From positions 1-64,000 of the forward strand of contig SVDU01000013.1 in NCBI GenBank assembly GCA_015057705.1: a stretch of 64,000 bases of DNA, in the 5' to 3' direction. Shown one piece after another: positions 24,809 through 33,374 of this stretch (positions are counted from its first letter, which is position 1; each line of letters starts with the position of its first letter). Under the pieces are notes generated by a model. That model was given only the letters and a program-made list of their open reading frames with translations, was not told the DNA's origin and ran no database searches. The stretch is from Paenibacillaceae bacterium (lineage in GTDB: Bacteria > Bacillota > Clostridia > Lachnospirales > Lachnospiraceae). The position numbers and the translations under genes are program-made.

Positions 24809-26785
24809 TTAGCAGATCTCCGCTCCTGATGGCATTGCCTTTTCCGGAACCATAAGAGATAAGTTGCCCTGTGCATCTTCCGCACATAAAAGCATGCCTT
24901 CGGATAAAACACCAGCCAGCTTCGCTGGTTTTAAGTTTACCACAACCATAACCTTTTTACCAACCATTTCTTCTGGTGAGTAATGGGCCTTAATGCCGCT
25001 GACAATCTGTTTTACCTGACTTCCTATTTTAACTTTGGAACATAAAAGTTTTTTTGATTTCGCTACTGCTTCGCAGGCAATGATCTCACCCACCTGGAAC
25101 TGCAGCTTTGCAAAATCCTCATATTCGATTTCTGCTTTTGCCTCTATATCAATTCCATCATCTTCCTGTGATTCTTTCTCCTCTGTAGCACCTTCTGCAG
25201 CTGTATGCATAGCTTCCACTTTTTCCATCACTTCCTTCATATCCATACGGGCAAATAAAATCTCGGGCTTGTCGGTCACTTTATTGCCAGATGGGTATAA
25301 ACCAAATTCATTCATCTGGGACAGCTCTCTTTTTGTTGTATTAAGCTGAGAAAGAATTTTAGCAGAGGTCTCCGGCATAAAAGAAGCCAAAAGAGATGCT
25401 CCGATGGTAATAGCTTCTGTCAGATTATAAAGAACCGTCTCCAGACGGGCTTTTGAAGCCTCATCCTTTGCAAGAGTCCATGGCGCTGTTTCATCAATAT
25501 ATTTATTGCTTCTTCTGAAGATATTAAAAATAGAAGTTATTGCATCTGCGACGCGGAGTTTTTCCATCTTCTCGCTGACCTTTTTCTCCTCTTCAAGCAC
25601 AACTGCTTTTAAATCCTCATCAAACTCATCTGTGATACCGCCATCTCTTACCACACCGTCGAAATACTTATTGGACATGGAAATGGTACGGTTTACAAGG
25701 TTGCCCAGAATATTGGCAAGATCCGAGTTCATACGCTCCACCATCAGCTCCCAGGAAATGATTCCATCATTATCGAAAGGCATTTCGTGAAGAACGAAAT
25801 AACGAACTGCATCCACTCCGAAGAAATCTACCAGTGTATCTGCATAAAGAACGTTACCCTTTGATTTACTCATCTTTCCGTCGCCCTGCAACAGCCATGG
25901 ATGACCAAATACCTGTTTTGGAAGGGGTACATTCAGTGCCATTAAGAAAATTGGCCAGTAAATAGTATGGAAGCGGATAATATCCTTACCAATCAGATGT
26001 AGATCTGCAGGCCAGAGTTTTGAAAACTGGTCAGTGTTATTTCCATCGCAGTCATATCCAATTCCTGTAATATAATTTGTCAATGCATCCAGCCATACAT
26101 AAGTAACATGTCTTGGATCAAATGTTACCGGGATTCCCCATGTGAATGTGGTTCTGGACACGCATAAATCCTGAAGTCCCGGAAGAAGGAAGTTATTCAT
26201 CATCTCATTCTTTCTTGATACCGGCTGAATAAAATCAGGATTTTCGTTAATATGCTGGATCAGACGATCTGCATACTTGCTCATACGGAAGAAATAAGCC
26301 TCTTCCTTTGCCGGTTTTACTTCACGTCCGCAATCCGGGCATTTTCCGTCTACCAGCTGGGACTCAGTAAAGAAAGATTCACATGGAGTGCAGTATAAAC
26401 CTTCATAATATCCCTTATAGATATCACCCTGATCGTAAAGTTTTTTGAAGATTTTTTGAACCTGTGCTTCATGATCCGGATCAGTAGTACGAATAAACTT
26501 GTCATAGGAGGTATTCATCAGATCCCAGATAGTTTTAATCTGACCAGCAGCCTGATCTACAAATTCCTTGGGAGTTATGCCTGCTGCCGCAGCTTTCTCC
26601 TCAATCTTTTGTCCGTGTTCATCCGTTCCTGTCTGGAAAAATACATCGTATCCTTCTTCTCTTTTAAACCTTGCTATGGCATCAGCTAAAACAGCCTCAT
26701 AGGTGTTGCCAATGTGAGGCTTACCAGATGCGTATGCAATTGCTGTGGTGATATAATATGGCTTTTTGTTTGAATCTTTACACAT
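24809..26785 (-). CDS. metG: methionyl-tRNA synthetase
   Basis: A 658-residue class I synthetase charging tRNA-Met. The HIGH motif is PHIGNTYE near residue 18, KMSKSKGN near 300. A knuckle with CTPC and CPDC near residues 132-150 supports zinc. The C-terminal 110 residues form an EMAP/Trbp111-like tRNA-binding domain (FQVGEIIACEAVAKSKKL), as in many Firmicutes. GGAGG precedes the ATG. A T-box leader lies immediately upstream, so expression should rise when uncharged tRNA-Met accumulates. Confidence 0.97.
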   Translation of the reverse strand: MCKDSNKKPYYITTAIAYASGKPHIGNTYEAVLADAIARFKREEGYDVFFQTGTDEHGQKIEEKAAAAGITPKEFVDQAAGQIKTIWDLMNTSYDKFIRTTDPDHEAQVQKIFKKLYDQGDIYKGYYEGLYCTPCESFFTESQLVDGKCPDCGREVKPAKEEAYFFRMSKYADRLIQHINENPDFIQPVSRKNEMMNNFLLPGLQDLCVSRTTFTWGIPVTFDPRHVTYVWLDALTNYITGIGYDCDGNNTDQFSKLWPADLHLIGKDIIRFHTIYWPIFLMALNVPLPKQVFGHPWLLQGDGKMSKSKGNVLYADTLVDFFGVDAVRYFVLHEMPFDNDGIISWELMVERMNSDLANILGNLVNRTISMSNKYFDGVVRDGGITDEFDEDLKAVVLEEEKKVSEKMEKLRVADAITSIFNIFRRSNKYIDETAPWTLAKDEASKARLETVLYNLTEAITIGASLLASFMPETSAKILSQLNTTKRELSQMNEFGLYPSGNKVTDKPEILFARMDMKEVMEKVEAMHTAAEGATEEKESQEDDGIDIEAKAEIEYEDFAKLQFQVGEIIACEAVAKSKKLLCSKVKIGSQVKQIVSGIKAHYSPEEMVGKKVMVVVNLKPAKLAGVLSEGMLLCAEDAQGNLSLMVPEKAMPSGAEIC

Positions 26786-26840
26786 AATCTTTTCCTCCAG
26801 AAATATAATGAGATGCAGGGTGAATCATTTCCCAACAAAG

Positions 26841-27180
26841 AAAAACCCGTCTTAAAAAATCCACATAGGAAATTTAAAGACGGGGCACTATCCCGTGATA
26901 CCACTTTAATTTATCCATGCCTTACGACACAGACCTCACCGGCTGCGTTCTAATCAAAAGCTTTCCAGAATGATGCTTTTGGTATATAATAACAGTCTGA
27001 CACGATAACGGGTGTGACCGTCGAAATTTAAAGGCTTATTAAGCCAATTCAACTTCGCTGCTCCAAGGCCATGTTGGGAAATACGCTCAGGCTTCCTTTT
27101 CAGCTACCGGAATTCTCTGTACATGAGGCGGGTTTCTTACTCTTCTTTTCTCAGCATTCTCAAATGAATCAATTGTCAGT
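26841..27180 (-). promoter_or_regulatory. T-box leader specific for tRNA-Met
   Basis: On the minus strand the conserved T-box bulge reads AAAGTGGTATCACGGG (26892-26907); the UGGU allows pairing with discriminator A73. It is followed by a terminator: CCCGTCTTTA (26875-26884) with TAAGACGGG (26846-26854) and T5 (26841-26845). The Stem I region (about 27040-27160) carries the AGTA GA-motif near its base. An ATG specifier is plausible at 27070-27072, followed by a purine. Uncharged tRNA-Met binding would stabilise the antiterminator and turn on metG. This accounts for the 518-bp gap here. Confidence 0.9.
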
Positions 27181-27186
27181 AACCCT

Positions 27187-27215
27187 AGTGTAATAGTTTC
27201 ATTCCCGTTTGTCAA
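27187..27215 (-). promoter_or_regulatory. promoter of the metG T-box leader
   Basis: On the minus strand TTGACA (27210-27215), 17 bp, TACACT (27187-27192). Confidence 0.8.
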
Positions 27216-27303
27216 GCAGGTAAGTTACAGGATCTGACCTTTTGTCATTACTTTTTTCTTATTAACATATAAATAATATTAGTGAATTGTGGAGGATCTT
27301 AAT

Positions 27304-29121
27304 ATGAAAAACATGATCATCAGGCAGGGACGCCGTATCCTTTCCATTGTCTTGGCGGCCTCTCTGTTTTGCGCCTGTACACCGCCTCCAAGACAGACGG
27401 GAACGCCTTCCGATGCCCAATACGAAAAATACCATGCCCAGGATATATCCATGCAGAAAGCATTCGATCAATTTACTGCAGATATATTCCGGGATGAAAT
27501 CAGCGATTCCGGCATTAGTTTTCATTTCAGTATTGCCGATCCTGCTTCCAGAGGAATTAATACGGTTCCTTTGACTCTTGGAGATTACTCTCTGGATAAG
27601 ATGAAGCAGGGTACAAAGGACCTTCAGGAGGTTAAGAAAAAGCTGGAAAGCTTTAACCCCCGGAAGCTGACTGCTGACCAGAGGCTTACATATCAGATTC
27701 TGTATTCCTACGTTGATACCGAATTAAGTTCTGATGGAATGGAACTTTACGCCCAGCCGCTGACCACGACCATCGGAATTCAGGCCCAGCTCCCTGTTCT
27801 CTTTGCCGAGTATACGTTCAACAATAAAGCGGATGTAGACCATTATCTATCATTGCTGTCTTCCATTGACGAGTATTACGGGCAGATAATGGAATTCGAA
27901 AAGAAGAAATCAGAGGCGGGACTTTTTATGTCAGATGTTGCAGCTGACCATGTTTTAAAATCCTGCGAAGCTTATTTAATACAGCCGGATCACAGCTTCC
28001 TTGCAGAAACGTTCAATACCAGAATTGATTCCCTGACAGACTTAACCGATGAGGAGAAAGCAGAATATAAGAAGCAAAATATTAAAATACTAGAAGAACA
28101 TTTCGTTCCCGCCTATAAGAATATAATAAGCGGCATTACAGCTTTAATGGGAACCGGAACCAATGACAAAGGTCTCTCCTGGTATCCCGACGGAAAGAAA
28201 TACTTTGAATATCTGGTTCAGTCCAATACAGGTACCTCCTATGATTCAGTCAAAAGCCTGAAAAAAGCCATTGAAAAACAGATGAATAGCGATATCAGGG
28301 CATTGGGACAGATTACCAAAGATCATCCTGAAGTAATTGATTCTCTGGACAATTACTCCTTTAAATACACAAAACCGGAAGAAATTCTGGAATCTTTAAA
28401 ATCTCAGATTACTAAAGATTTTCCGGAGCTTCCACCTTGTAACTACACCGTTAAGTATGTGCCAAGCGCTTTGGAGTCCTCTTTAAGCCCGGCCTTTTAC
28501 CTGGTGCCCCCTTTGGACCAGTACCAGAATAATGTTATTTACATCAACAACAACCCCCGTTTTCAAAATGATGACCTTTATACTACCCTGGCTCACGAAG
28601 GATATCCGGGACATTTATATCAGAACGTATACTTCCTAAGCAAAAAACCAAATGATTTAAGGAGCATCCTTTCATTTTCAAGCTATTCCGAAGGATGGGC
28701 TACCTATGTAGAATATTATTCCTATTCATTAGATAACGGGCTGGATCCAGAACTTGGCAAGCTTCTGGCACATAATACGGCCATTACACTGGGAATTTAC
28801 GCTTACCTTGATATTTGTATCAATTATGAAGGCTGGGATAAGGAAGCTACCGCTAAATATCTTGGAACCTTTTATAACGTGGAAAATACAGATATCGCAG
28901 ATTCCATCTACAACAGCCTGGTGGAAAATCCAACGAATTATATGGAGTATTACGTAGGCTATCTGGAAATCATGGAAATGCGAAACACGGCGGAGAGAGT
29001 CTTAAAAGATGACTTTAACTTAAAAGACTTTCATACTTTCTTGCTTGATGTGGGGCCAGCTCCATTTTCAGTAATTCAGCCTGCTTTCCGCAACTGGCTG
29101 GCAAAACAGCTTAGAAGTTGA
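27304..29121 (+). CDS. DUF885-family lipoprotein, putative metallopeptidase
   Basis: A 605-residue exported lipoprotein. Its signal peptide (ILSIVLAASLFCAC) ends in a lipobox-like FCAC. The rest matches DUF885: HEGYPGHLYQN near residue 435 carries the paired His and Glu, YSEGWATYVEYYS follows near 464, and the C-terminus ends with the LDVGPAPFSVIQPAF segment. DUF885 proteins resemble gluzincin peptidases; the substrate is unknown. The ATG at 27304 is chosen because GGAGG lies 8 nt upstream, while an in-frame GTG at 27289 overlaps that site. It is divergent from metG and ends in a terminator. Confidence 0.9.
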   Translation: MKNMIIRQGRRILSIVLAASLFCACTPPPRQTGTPSDAQYEKYHAQDISMQKAFDQFTADIFRDEISDSGISFHFSIADPASRGINTVPLTLGDYSLDKMKQGTKDLQEVKKKLESFNPRKLTADQRLTYQILYSYVDTELSSDGMELYAQPLTTTIGIQAQLPVLFAEYTFNNKADVDHYLSLLSSIDEYYGQIMEFEKKKSEAGLFMSDVAADHVLKSCEAYLIQPDHSFLAETFNTRIDSLTDLTDEEKAEYKKQNIKILEEHFVPAYKNIISGITALMGTGTNDKGLSWYPDGKKYFEYLVQSNTGTSYDSVKSLKKAIEKQMNSDIRALGQITKDHPEVIDSLDNYSFKYTKPEEILESLKSQITKDFPELPPCNYTVKYVPSALESSLSPAFYLVPPLDQYQNNVIYINNNPRFQNDDLYTTLAHEGYPGHLYQNVYFLSKKPNDLRSILSFSSYSEGWATYVEYYSYSLDNGLDPELGKLLAHNTAITLGIYAYLDICINYEGWDKEATAKYLGTFYNVENTDIADSIYNSLVENPTNYMEYYVGYLEIMEMRNTAERVLKDDFNLKDFHTFLLDVGPAPFSVIQPAFRNWLAKQLRS

Positions 29122-29130
29122 TATTAAAAG

Positions 29131-29172
29131 ACAGGCAAAAGCCATAAAATCCATTGGCTTTTGCCTGTTTTT
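29131..29172. terminator. bidirectional terminator
   Basis: ACAGGCAAAAGCCA (29131-29144) pairs perfectly with TGGCTTTTGCCTGT (29155-29168), followed by a T run on the plus strand and by A/T on the minus strand. It serves the DUF885 gene and the GerMN gene; the latter's stop codon lies at its edge. Confidence 0.9.
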
Positions 29173-29708
29173 TATTTTATTTCCTTATAATTCTTTACAT
29201 ATTCCAGATAATCATTATCGCCCTGTTTGATAGAACCGCTGGAATAATTTTTGCCGTTCACCAGAAGTTTTAATTTATCCAGTTCAAAGTTCTCTACAAA
29301 GGTGTTGGCAATGGCTGTAATGGTAAGTCTGTCATCACCAGAACCGCTTTGCGGAACTGCAGATAAATCCAATGTACCAATTCCATTAGCTGAATCATAT
29401 TTCAGAACCTTTGTGCCGTCCTCTAATACGCCGTATTCTATGAGTTTGCTTACGATTGCATCTGCAGTCAGCTTGTCCACTGCATCCATCGCCTGATTTA
29501 AACCTGTCTTATTTTCATTCTTACTGTATACAGAAATAATCTCCATGGGTTCTGCATTAGGGTCAGGAACTTTATCACTGGCACCTCCTGTTGATGCCAT
29601 TACCTGTGGATCAGGTGCTGTTGTCTCCATCTTTGGCTGAGTTGGTGTACAGGCAGCCAGGGATACCATCAGCATAGCGCTCACTAAATATAAAATAATT
29701 TTTTTCAT
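29172..29708 (-). CDS. GerMN-domain lipoprotein
   Basis: A 178-residue lipoprotein. Signal peptide MKKIILYLVSAMLMVSLAAC with lipobox LAAC (Cys20). After a linker rich in Pro and Thr, residues 58-165 resemble the GerMN domain: SVYSKNENKTGL, LTADAIVSKLIEYGVL, NTFVENFELDKLKLLVNG. GerMN domains occur in spore germination protein GerM and in LpqB. A role in sporulation or envelope assembly is possible but unproven. It lies 27 nt after the MarR gene on the same strand and probably shares its promoter. Confidence 0.8.
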   Translation of the reverse strand: MKKIILYLVSAMLMVSLAACTPTQPKMETTAPDPQVMASTGGASDKVPDPNAEPMEIISVYSKNENKTGLNQAMDAVDKLTADAIVSKLIEYGVLEDGTKVLKYDSANGIGTLDLSAVPQSGSGDDRLTITAIANTFVENFELDKLKLLVNGKNYSSGSIKQGDNDYLEYVKNYKEIK

Positions 29709-29735
29709 AAATGCGTATTGCCTCCTTTAATTCTG

Positions 29736-30170
29736 TTAAAGACTTCGAAACCATTTATTCAGTTTGGTCAGAACTTTGATTAAAACTTCTACCTCATTCT
29801 CACTTAGCCCTTTTATCATTCCGGCTATCATCTCCCGATGAAATGTAGCATGATGTTCAAAGGCTTGTTTTCCTTTATCTGAAAGAGAAATATAAACAAC
29901 GCGCCGGTCTTCTTCTCCCCTTTGGCGGGTAACATAACCTTTTTTAACAAGACTGTTCATGGCTATGGTCAATGTCCCCACTGTGACAGACAATTCCCTG
30001 GCTATTGCGGACATATTCTTAGGTTCTCCGACTCCGATCGCCTCAATCACATGCATATCATTATTGGTGATATTATTAAATTCCTGTGTAATGATAGCCT
30101 GCTGTTCGATATCCATTACGTCCCGAAACAGCCTTACCAGTACTTCGTTAAGAGTTCCGTAAGTATCCAC
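29736..30170 (-). CDS. MarR-family transcriptional regulator
   Basis: A 144-residue winged-helix regulator. The DNA-binding part contains MSAIARELSVTVGTLTIAMN near residue 60, then the wing VTRQRGEEDRRVVYISLSDKG near 88. GTG at 30170 is preferred, because AAGGGG lies 6 nt upstream; a TTG five codons earlier overlaps that site. The ligand is unknown. Its promoter contains a 32-bp imperfect palindrome, so it probably represses itself and the GerMN gene behind it. Confidence 0.92.
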   Translation of the reverse strand: MDTYGTLNEVLVRLFRDVMDIEQQAIITQEFNNITNNDMHVIEAIGVGEPKNMSAIARELSVTVGTLTIAMNSLVKKGYVTRQRGEEDRRVVYISLSDKGKQAFEHHATFHREMIAGMIKGLSENEVEVLIKVLTKLNKWFRSL

Positions 30171-30207
30171 GTTTATCCCCTTCAAATCTATATGACAATA
30201 AAAGCTT

Positions 30208-30243
30208 CTTCGTAATTATACATGATTATGTATACGAAGACAA
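30208..30243 (-). promoter_or_regulatory. promoter of marR with embedded palindromic operator
   Basis: On the minus strand TTGTCT (30238-30243), exactly 17 bp, TATAAT (30215-30220). A 32-bp imperfect palindrome (30208-30239; outer arms CTTCGTA/TACGAAG, inner arms ATACAT/ATGTAT) covers the spacer and the -10, an ideal place for a repressor. MarR family members bind such sites. Confidence 0.75.
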
Positions 30244-30291
30244 CCACCTGAATTCTTATGAAATTCTTAAATCAAAATGATTAATTTCCTT

Positions 30292-30831
30292 TTATACCAA
30301 AATCCGGCTTAAAAATACACTGGCTGCAATACCAGCAACAGTTGCTGTTAAGGCTCCCCCAAGAGTGTATCTGGTTTTTCTGATTTTAACAGTACCAAAA
30401 TAAACACTGAGGCAGTAAAATAATGTCTCAGTACAACTCATCAGAACAGAAGTCATAAATCCAATATAAGAATCTGTACCATATTTTTTAAAGATATCCA
30501 AAACAAGCCCGATGGCCGCCGAATTGGAGACCAGCCGAACTAAAATAACCGGCACAACCGGTGCCGGAAGAAACAAATAAGATGCGGGTTTTGTAAGCAG
30601 CTTTGCCAGAAAGTCCAAAAACCCGGATGCTCTAAGTACTCCTACCGCTGTCATCAGACCAATTAGTGTAGGCATAATGCCTGCAACCGTTTTCATGCCA
30701 TCTTTTGCGCCGTTTAAAAAATCATCAAATACCGGACGCTTTGATAAAATGCCAAATCCAACAATATAAAAGATGATCAGCGGAACCGCAGCCTCAGAGA
30801 GAAATAATAAAAATCCCATAGTTTTACCCAC
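30292..30831 (-). CDS. spmB: spore maturation protein SpmB
   Basis: A 179-residue membrane protein with about five hydrophobic segments and the nucleoside-recognition (Gate) domain pattern: PLIIFYIVGFGILSKRPVFD, GAKDGMKTVAGIMPTLIGLM and VRLVSNSAAIGLVLDI. SpmB acts with SpmA in spore core dehydration. No spmA is present beside it, unlike the usual spmA-spmB pair. The start at 30831 is GTG; an ATG four codons later is also possible, and neither has a strong ribosome-binding site. Confidence 0.9.
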   Translation of the reverse strand: MGKTMGFLLFLSEAAVPLIIFYIVGFGILSKRPVFDDFLNGAKDGMKTVAGIMPTLIGLMTAVGVLRASGFLDFLAKLLTKPASYLFLPAPVVPVILVRLVSNSAAIGLVLDIFKKYGTDSYIGFMTSVLMSCTETLFYCLSVYFGTVKIRKTRYTLGGALTATVAGIAASVFLSRILV

Positions 30832-30889
30832 TATCCGTTAATTATTATAGTCTATTCCGGCTACTCCCCTTTCATTCTTTGCATTTATT

Positions 30890-31183
30890 TCAAAATCCTT
30901 CTTTAAAAATAAAGACAATCTTTTGAAAGAAGTGAATGACAAAATTCCAGTAATTCAGTATTTTCAGCTGCTTTCTTACAATCGTCTTGGATCCCCTTTT
31001 ATTAAACTCTGCCATAATCTTTTGAAATTCATCTGGTGGAGGCGCAGGCACAGACGGTGTTAATTCCGGGTGTTTTTGCATATAATCAAGCAAACGGGCT
31101 TCCAGTTTCTCTCTTGAATTATGATTTGTATGAAACAAATAAAAGATGGAACACTTATTGACGGAATCTTTCTTCTGCTCCAC
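30890..31183 (-). CDS. small protein of unknown function
   Basis: A 97-residue protein I do not recognise. It has a charged N-terminus, a helix (EKLEARLLDYMQKHPELTP), then a PSVPAPPPDEFQKIM motif and a hydrophobic/basic C-terminal third (LNYWNFVIHFFQKIVFIFK) that may associate with the membrane. The layout recalls the cytoplasmic part of small anti-sigma-type proteins in clostridia, but this is weak. The GTG start has AGAGGT 6 nt upstream. It is divergent from murG. Confidence 0.6.
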   Translation of the reverse strand: MEQKKDSVNKCSIFYLFHTNHNSREKLEARLLDYMQKHPELTPSVPAPPPDEFQKIMAEFNKRGSKTIVRKQLKILNYWNFVIHFFQKIVFIFKEGF

Positions 31184-31234
31184 GTCTATACCTCTTTATG
31201 TTTGGTTATCCTTTGGTTCTCATACGCTTTGGGG

Positions 31235-31265
31235 TTGACTTTTTACCACTAACGTTTACTATAAT
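31235..31265 (+). promoter_or_regulatory. promoter of murG
   Basis: TTGACT at 31235-31240 and TATAAT at 31260-31265. The spacing between these is 19 bp; a -10 read as ACTATA two bases earlier would give 17. Placed 31 bp before the murG start. Confidence 0.6.
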
Positions 31266-31295
31266 AGTATATCGAATTTGGGAGGCAGCTTTTAT

Positions 31296-32366
31296 ATGAA
31301 AAAAATAATATTAACTGGCGGCGGTACTGCCGGTCATGTTACCCCGAACCTGGCTTTAATTCCTTCACTAAAAGGAAAAAATTATGAGATTCGTTACATC
31401 GGCTCCTATCAGGGAATTGAACGAAAATTGATCGAGAATGCTCAGATCCCATATAGCGGTATCTCAACAGGTAAATTCCGAAGATATTTTGACATCAAAA
31501 ACTTTACGGATCCTTTCCGTGTAATTAAGGGATTTGGAGAAGCGCTTAAATTGATTAAAAGTTACAAACCTGATATAGTATTTTCCAAAGGCGGCTTTGT
31601 TGCCGTTCCTGTAGTGTTAGCTGCAAAGCATTTAAAAATACCGGTAATCATACATGAATCAGACATGACTCCTGGCCTTGCCAACCGGATCTGCATTCCG
31701 GCTGCAACCCGTGTCTGCTGTAATTTTCCGGAAACACTCAGCTATCTCCCGAAAAATAAGGCAATACTAACCGGTTCCCCTATTCGGAAAGAACTCTTAG
31801 AGGGCGACCGTATGACTGGATTAAAGTATGCCAGACTAAACGACAATAAGCCTGTTATACTGATCATCGGAGGCAGCCTTGGTTCTGTAACCGTCAACAA
31901 CGCTATAAGGGGCATCCTTCCAAAATTATTAAACAATTACCAGATCATACATATCTGCGGAAAGGGCAATCTGGATGAAAGCCTTGCTGGTGTCCATGGA
32001 TATGTACAGTACGAATATGTAGATGCCCCTTTGAAACATCTTTTTGCTGCTGCTGACTTAATGATTTCCAGAGCTGGTGCCAACGCGATCTGTGAAATAC
32101 TGGCACTGAGAAAACTTAATATTCTGATTCCCCTTTCCGCTGCTGCCAGCAGAGGTGATCAGATTTTAAATGCCAGATCTTTTTCAAAACAGGGATTCAG
32201 TTATCTTCTGGAAGAAGAAAGCTTAAATGGAGACACCTTACTGCAGGCCATTACAGATACTTTTGCTAACCGTCAGACCTATCTTTCAAAAATGGAAAGC
32301 AGCGAACTTCATGATGCTGTTAATACAATTATAGAAATGATAGAGAGCCTTGTTTCCAAAAATTAA
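31296..32366 (+). CDS. murG: MurG glycosyltransferase
   Basis: A 356-residue GT28 enzyme that transfers GlcNAc from UDP-GlcNAc to lipid I to make lipid II on the inner face of the membrane. The N-terminal loop TGGGTAGHVTPNLAL, the second glycine loop GGSLGSVTVN near residue 190, and the nucleotide-binding segment ISRAGANAICEILAL near 258 are typical. The HESDMTPGLANRI segment near residue 123 is also characteristic. ATG at 31296 has GGGAGG upstream. It stands alone with its own promoter, not in a division/cell-wall cluster, and its 3' end overlaps the convergent sigma factor gene by 4 bp. Confidence 0.94.
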   Translation: MKKIILTGGGTAGHVTPNLALIPSLKGKNYEIRYIGSYQGIERKLIENAQIPYSGISTGKFRRYFDIKNFTDPFRVIKGFGEALKLIKSYKPDIVFSKGGFVAVPVVLAAKHLKIPVIIHESDMTPGLANRICIPAATRVCCNFPETLSYLPKNKAILTGSPIRKELLEGDRMTGLKYARLNDNKPVILIIGGSLGSVTVNNAIRGILPKLLNNYQIIHICGKGNLDESLAGVHGYVQYEYVDAPLKHLFAAADLMISRAGANAICEILALRKLNILIPLSAAASRGDQILNARSFSKQGFSYLLEEESLNGDTLLQAITDTFANRQTYLSKMESSELHDAVNTIIEMIESLVSKN

Positions 32367-32908
32367 TCAGCTTTATAATTTGGACCGAGGATATTCTTTA
32401 AACAGACTCTTGTCCGATAGATCCGGGAGCGGCAGACCGTTCCCGGAATTTCAAGCTTCTCACAGATCTCCGGAATCGTCAGCTGTTCCAGAAAATATAG
32501 TACAGCCATCTCCTTCCACTCATCTCTCATATTGGAAATCTCACTGGTGATTTTTAAAACAGACTCTTCCCCAAGAACTAACTCAAGAGGATCCGTTACC
32601 ACATACCTTGCGAGCATCGCCATCTCGTTGGATGCATCTTCCTCATCAAGACTTACTTTCTCATAATGACCATTTTTGCGAAGAGAGTCTATGCTTTTGC
32701 GTTTTAATATTTTGATCAACATGCTTTTTTTCCGCGTGTCTGACCAGGTTAATGAATAATTCTCAAAATAAGAAATAAATGTCTCCTGTACCACATCATC
32801 AAGTTCCAGATCCGGTACATTCAGTGTTTTAGCTATTCGTCGCAACAGCCCCTGATATTTACCATATATGGACTGAAGCAACAGATTTTCATCTTCATGT
32901 ATGCTCAT
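32363..32908 (-). CDS. RNA polymerase sigma factor, ECF-like
   Basis: A 181-residue sigma-70 family protein with regions 2 and 4 only. Region 2 includes LELDDVVQETFISYFENY near residue 36 and KILKRKSIDSLRK near 67. Region 4 includes an HTH-like segment (LTIPEICEKLEIPGTVCRSR) near 143-162. There is no obvious cognate anti-sigma gene next to it. The start is ATG with a modest AGGGG site. It is 17 nt after the HIT gene and lies at the end of the FHA-rhomboid-HIT series, so it may share transcription with the Tad locus. Confidence 0.85.
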   Translation of the reverse strand: MSIHEDENLLLQSIYGKYQGLLRRIAKTLNVPDLELDDVVQETFISYFENYSLTWSDTRKKSMLIKILKRKSIDSLRKNGHYEKVSLDEEDASNEMAMLARYVVTDPLELVLGEESVLKITSEISNMRDEWKEMAVLYFLEQLTIPEICEKLEIPGTVCRSRIYRTRVCLKNILGPNYKAD

Positions 32909-32925
32909 ATCATATGCCCCTCTGA

Positions 32926-33342
32926 TTACAGGGCGCTCCTGATGGCGGCTCCTGTCTGTGCTAGTTCTTCCGGACTTACCTTACCTGGCATCCAGGAAAC
33001 CATAACAGGACCTTCCTCGTAACGGGGAATCAAATGCACGTGAAAATGAAAAACCGTCTGGCCCGCCTCTTTTCCATTATTCTGCACTACATTGAACCCG
33101 GAGCATCCCAGCGCCTTTTTCATGGCGACTCCTATTTTTGCTGCCAATGGAAGGACCTTTGCTGCCGTTTCTTCATCCAGATCACAGATATCTCTGTAAT
33201 GCTGTTTGGGAAGAATCAGGGCATGCCCTTTGGAAGCTGGTCCTAAATCCATAATTACACGAAACATGTCATCCTCATAAATTGTCTCTGAGGGAATACC
33301 CCCATTTGCAATTTTACAGAAAATGCAGTCATCTTCTCTCAC
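32926..33342 (-). CDS. HIT-family protein (HinT-like)
   Basis: A 138-residue histidine-triad hydrolase. The N-terminus DDCIFCKIANGGIPSETIYE with Cys pair CIFC is the classic HinT/PKCI opening. The triad FHFHVHLIPRY is near residues 93-103. HinT enzymes hydrolyse AMP-lysine and related phosphoramidates. GTG at 33342 is chosen because AAGGAGG lies 7 nt upstream; a longer frame starts 10 codons earlier without such a site. It follows the rhomboid gene by 32 nt. Confidence 0.93.
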   Translation of the reverse strand: MREDDCIFCKIANGGIPSETIYEDDMFRVIMDLGPASKGHALILPKQHYRDICDLDEETAAKVLPLAAKIGVAMKKALGCSGFNVVQNNGKEAGQTVFHFHVHLIPRYEEGPVMVSWMPGKVSPEELAQTGAAIRSAL

Positions 33343-33374
33343 ACACTCACCTCCTTCCAGCATTTTTTCCAAAA

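Noticed and set aside
26686-26904. 72-codon minus-strand frame in the metG leader
   Set aside because: It overlaps the T-box terminator and the start of metG in another frame.
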